From the IMG/VR virus record IMGVR_UViG_3300048918_000109, positions 1 through 23,147 of that record: a DNA stretch of 23,147 nucleotides; one strand, given 5' to 3'. Source of the DNA: a virus. Made by a program: the position numbers and the translations under genes. This document shows, in pieces, positions 21,005-23,147 of this stretch. Each line of letters begins with the position of its first letter. Positions within the stretch are counted from its first letter, which is position 1. Under the pieces are notes generated by a model. The model searched no databases, had not been told where the DNA came from, and worked only from the letters and a program-made list of their open reading frames with translations.

Positions 21005-21032
21005 ACCCCGCCGCGAGCGGGGTTTTTCTTTT
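21005..21032 (+). terminator. Intrinsic terminator before the tail sheath module
   Basis: ACCCCGC (21005-21011) pairs with GCGGGGT (21017-21023) across a 5-nt loop, followed by TTTTTCTTTT. A small preceding hairpin (GGGG-CA-CCCC near 20982-20992) lies 12 nt upstream. It divides the head/neck genes from the tail genes, and the next ribosome binding site (AGGAG) starts 3 nt after it. Confidence 0.85.
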
Positions 21033-21044
21033 CAGGAGCTTTAA

Positions 21045-21422
21045 ATGCCCCAGGCCCCGCTTCAGGCAAATGTCGCAGTCAATCAATCCACGCTCAAGAG
21101 CACGCCGCTGCAGATGGACAACAGCGGCAACTTGCTCGTCGGCAATGGCTCTCTGAACGCGAAGAACGTCACCGCCATTACGGCTATCAAGGCCAGTGCT
21201 GGCCGTGTTTGCAAGATCACTGTCGTTGCAGCCGCTACGGCTGGCAACTTCGCCGTTTATGACGTTGCCACGACTGGTGCCGCCGCAACCGCGAACGCAA
21301 TTCTGAAATTCACCGCTTCGTGGCCGGCAGTCGGAACCGTGATCAATCTGGATTTCCCCTGCACGGCCGGGATCGTCGTTGATCCGGGTACGAGCGGTCA
21401 AGTTGCCGTCTCGTTCGACTAA
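21045..21422 (+). CDS. Small virion-like beta-rich protein (125 aa)
   Basis: The ATG follows AGGAG. The 125-residue product is poor in charged residues and rich in A, V, T and G (KSTPLQMDNSGNLLVGNGSL and VCKITVVAAATAGNFAVYDV). The profile is that of a beta-sandwich virion protein, similar in type to the product at 9028. It lies between a terminator and the sheath gene. No family is recognised; a tail- or head-decoration role is inferred from composition and place. Confidence 0.65.
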   Translation: MPQAPLQANVAVNQSTLKSTPLQMDNSGNLLVGNGSLNAKNVTAITAIKASAGRVCKITVVAAATAGNFAVYDVATTGAAATANAILKFTASWPAVGTVINLDFPCTAGIVVDPGTSGQVAVSFD

Positions 21423-21440
21423 TAGCTGGAGCTCGCCCAC

Positions 21441-22763
21441 ATGGCACAAACAATCACCCCGACGATCGTAACGGTTAATACGACCGTCACGCGGGCGCCG
21501 ACTGTCTCGCAGCTTCAGCAAAGTGGTGCGATTGTGTCGGCGGGCGGGACAACTCTCGCGGCCGGCACTTACCAATTCTGCGGCACGCTGTCGGCCGTTA
21601 CTTCGATCCTTGCAGCGCCTCTCGCACTAAGTGGCATCGTCTGGTCGAGCGGCACCGCTACTGCCACGACAACAGCAGCACTTTCCCTGTCAAGCGGTCA
21701 GACGTTCACGACCACCATCGCAGGCGCGACGCCGGCAGGCTACAACGGCACATTCACGGCGACGGTTACGGGCACGAACACGTTCACGTATGCGCTCGCC
21801 ACGAACCCCGGCACCGAGACCGTTCCGGGTACGTACCTGCCGTCGAACGCCGGGTTTGTCAACAATTCGGCCACCACGTTCTTCGCACAGGGCACGTCGG
21901 TCGGCGTGTACGTGCTTGAGCTCGGCTCGGTCACGACCGCGGCGCTTGGCATCACCGCGCTCCAGACGTGGATCACGGCGAATAGCAATCCGCAGGTGTT
22001 CTACGCCTACCTGCTCCCGGCTTCGTGGGACGCTGCGTCGTCCGCGGCGCTGAACACCATGACGGCGAATTACGAAAGCCCGAGCGGCCAGACGTATTTC
22101 TTCGTCACGACGACGGTTGCAAACCTGCCCACCTATGCCACGAACAAGGCTGTGTACGCGCAGGTTCCAAGCCCGACGAAGGCATCGACAGAGCACCAGT
22201 TGTCTGCGGACTTCTATCAGTGGCTGGTGAACAATCCGGGCCCCGCGAATCCGCTGGCTCCGATGTCGTACCGCTACGTGTTCGGCGTGACACCGTGGTC
22301 TCTGGTGAACAACCAGACCAGCATCAACACGACGCTTAGCGACTTCGGCAACCTGATCCTGACGGGTGGTGAGGGCGGCGTATCCACTGCGGCCATCTTC
22401 AAGGGAACGACGATGGATGGCGAGCAGGCGTCCTGGTGGTATGGCGTTGACTGGTTCCGCATTCAAGTCAAGCAGGCGCTCGCCAACGCGATCATCAACG
22501 GATCGAACAGCAATCCTCCTCTGCTCTACAACCAAGCGGGCATCAATACGCTGCATGCCATTGCCCAGAACGTCGGCAATTCGGCCGTCGCTTTCGGATG
22601 CGCTCTGAGCGTGGTGGTCAACGCCGTTCCGTTCACGACGTACACGACGCAGAACCCCAACGACTACAACGCCGGTATCTACAACGGCCTGTCGGCGACG
22701 ATGGTTGGTCAGAATGGATTCTTGACGATCACATTCCAACTCGACGCTACGCAGTTTGTTTAA
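21441..22763 (+). CDS. Tail sheath-like protein (DUF3383-type)
   Basis: The ATG follows TGGAG. The 440-residue protein matches the DUF3383 family, linked to contractile tail sheaths: an N-terminal barrel beginning ITPTIVTVNTTVTRAP, then VGVYVLELGSVTTAALGITA and VFYAYLLPASWDAASSAAL, and a C-terminal domain with DWFRIQVKQALANAIING ending ITFQLDATQFV. Residues about 63-133 appear to be an inserted beta domain (SSGQTFTTTIAGATPAGYNG then TFTATVTGTNTFTYAL), similar in type to the insert of the 16416 protein. If it is a sheath, the phage is a myovirus. Confidence 0.85.
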   Translation: MAQTITPTIVTVNTTVTRAPTVSQLQQSGAIVSAGGTTLAAGTYQFCGTLSAVTSILAAPLALSGIVWSSGTATATTTAALSLSSGQTFTTTIAGATPAGYNGTFTATVTGTNTFTYALATNPGTETVPGTYLPSNAGFVNNSATTFFAQGTSVGVYVLELGSVTTAALGITALQTWITANSNPQVFYAYLLPASWDAASSAALNTMTANYESPSGQTYFFVTTTVANLPTYATNKAVYAQVPSPTKASTEHQLSADFYQWLVNNPGPANPLAPMSYRYVFGVTPWSLVNNQTSINTTLSDFGNLILTGGEGGVSTAAIFKGTTMDGEQASWWYGVDWFRIQVKQALANAIINGSNSNPPLLYNQAGINTLHAIAQNVGNSAVAFGCALSVVVNAVPFTTYTTQNPNDYNAGIYNGLSATMVGQNGFLTITFQLDATQFV

Positions 22764-22772
22764 GGACGAAAA

Positions 22773-23147
22773 ATGGCAAATCCAAATATTGCGCAAGGCG
22801 TCCTGAATCGCGTCCGTTGCTCCGTGGTTGTGGCGGCGTTCCCGACGTTGAACATCACGTCGCCGTACATGGGCAAGTCGTTCGCTCGCATCGAATTTGA
22901 GGGCGATTTTGTGCCCCAGATCGAGACGGCGACGGGCGTCGTGAACTCGCCCGAGCCGTATGTGATGGCGAGTATCACGGTCGGCCTGCTGCGCCCGCAG
23001 GCGCTAGCTTCGAGTTGGCTGGCACAGGCTCAAGACACTGGCGTGCTGGGTGATGTGACGATCCACAGCGATACGTCGCAGTTCCCGGCTATCACCTTGT
23101 CGAGCACGGCAATCAAGTCGCTCGAGCCCGGTTCCTATGACGGCACG
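22773..23147 (+). CDS. Putative tail tube protein (3' end outside window)
   Basis: The ATG at 22773 has AAGGA 5 nt upstream and lies 9 nt after the sheath stop. The frame stays open for 125 codons to the window edge, so the protein is incomplete. It begins MANPNIAQGVLNRVRCSVVV and continues with LNITSPYMGKSFARIEFEGD, a beta-rich protein of the kind that follows DUF3383-type sheaths. The tail tube is the usual product at this place in contractile tails. The assignment relies on order and fold type. Confidence 0.7.
   Translation, partial: MANPNIAQGVLNRVRCSVVVAAFPTLNITSPYMGKSFARIEFEGDFVPQIETATGVVNSPEPYVMASITVGLLRPQALASSWLAQAQDTGVLGDVTIHSDTSQFPAITLSSTAIKSLEPGSYDGT

Overview
The window is a stretch of a tailed double-stranded DNA phage or prophage. 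All supportable genes lie on the + strand and are tightly packed. A chain of small early/middle genes runs into a complete packaging and head module and the first part of a contractile tail. The sheath-like gene at 21441 followed by a tube-like gene suggests myovirus morphology. The moderately high G+C content and the general resemblance of the small accessory genes to phages of Burkholderiales suggest a Burkholderia/Paraburkholderia-type host. That host call is an inference from recall, not a database result.

Layout. (1) Positions 2-3829: twelve short genes, nearly all joined by ATGA or GTGA stop/start overlaps with good ribosome binding sites. They include a double helix-turn-helix protein, a YbcO/DUF1364-like nuclease, a coiled-coil protein, a DUF2591-like protein and several small membrane peptides. 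(2) Positions 3830-5257: a regulatory node with an inverted repeat overlapping a putative promoter, a zinc-finger antitermination-Q-like gene, an HNH endonuclease, a second putative promoter at the end of the HNH gene, a hairpin-rich leader of about 160 nt and a strong intrinsic terminator. The order resembles the lambda Q - pR' - 6S leader - tR' arrangement. (3) Positions 5258-7357: small unknown genes separated by structured non-coding stretches, a tRNA-Asn(GTT), a tRNA-Thr-like remnant and two more terminators. (4) Positions 7358-10204: a small HExxH protein, an HTH-metallophosphoesterase, a small virion-like protein and a phage metallopeptidase. (5) Positions 10236-20980: small and large terminase, DUF1073-type portal, MuF-like head protein, a Nudix / prohead protease / scaffold fusion, a decoration-like protein, the major capsid protein and four head-completion or neck proteins. 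(6) Positions 21045-23147: a small virion protein, the DUF3383-type sheath, and the start of a tube-like protein that runs off the window.

Working model. The Q-like protein would modify RNA polymerase at the 5045 promoter so that it reads through the 5215 terminator and through four more intrinsic terminators placed directly upstream of later genes, expressing packaging, head and tail genes as one late unit. No endolysin, integrase, repressor, recombinase or replication gene is recognised here, so lysis and lysogeny functions lie outside the window or are absent. The most unusual items are the Nudix-protease-scaffold fusion with a possible nested scaffold start, the multi-terminator late operon, a structured RNA candidate at 7204-7347, and similar beta-rich insert domains in two different virion proteins.
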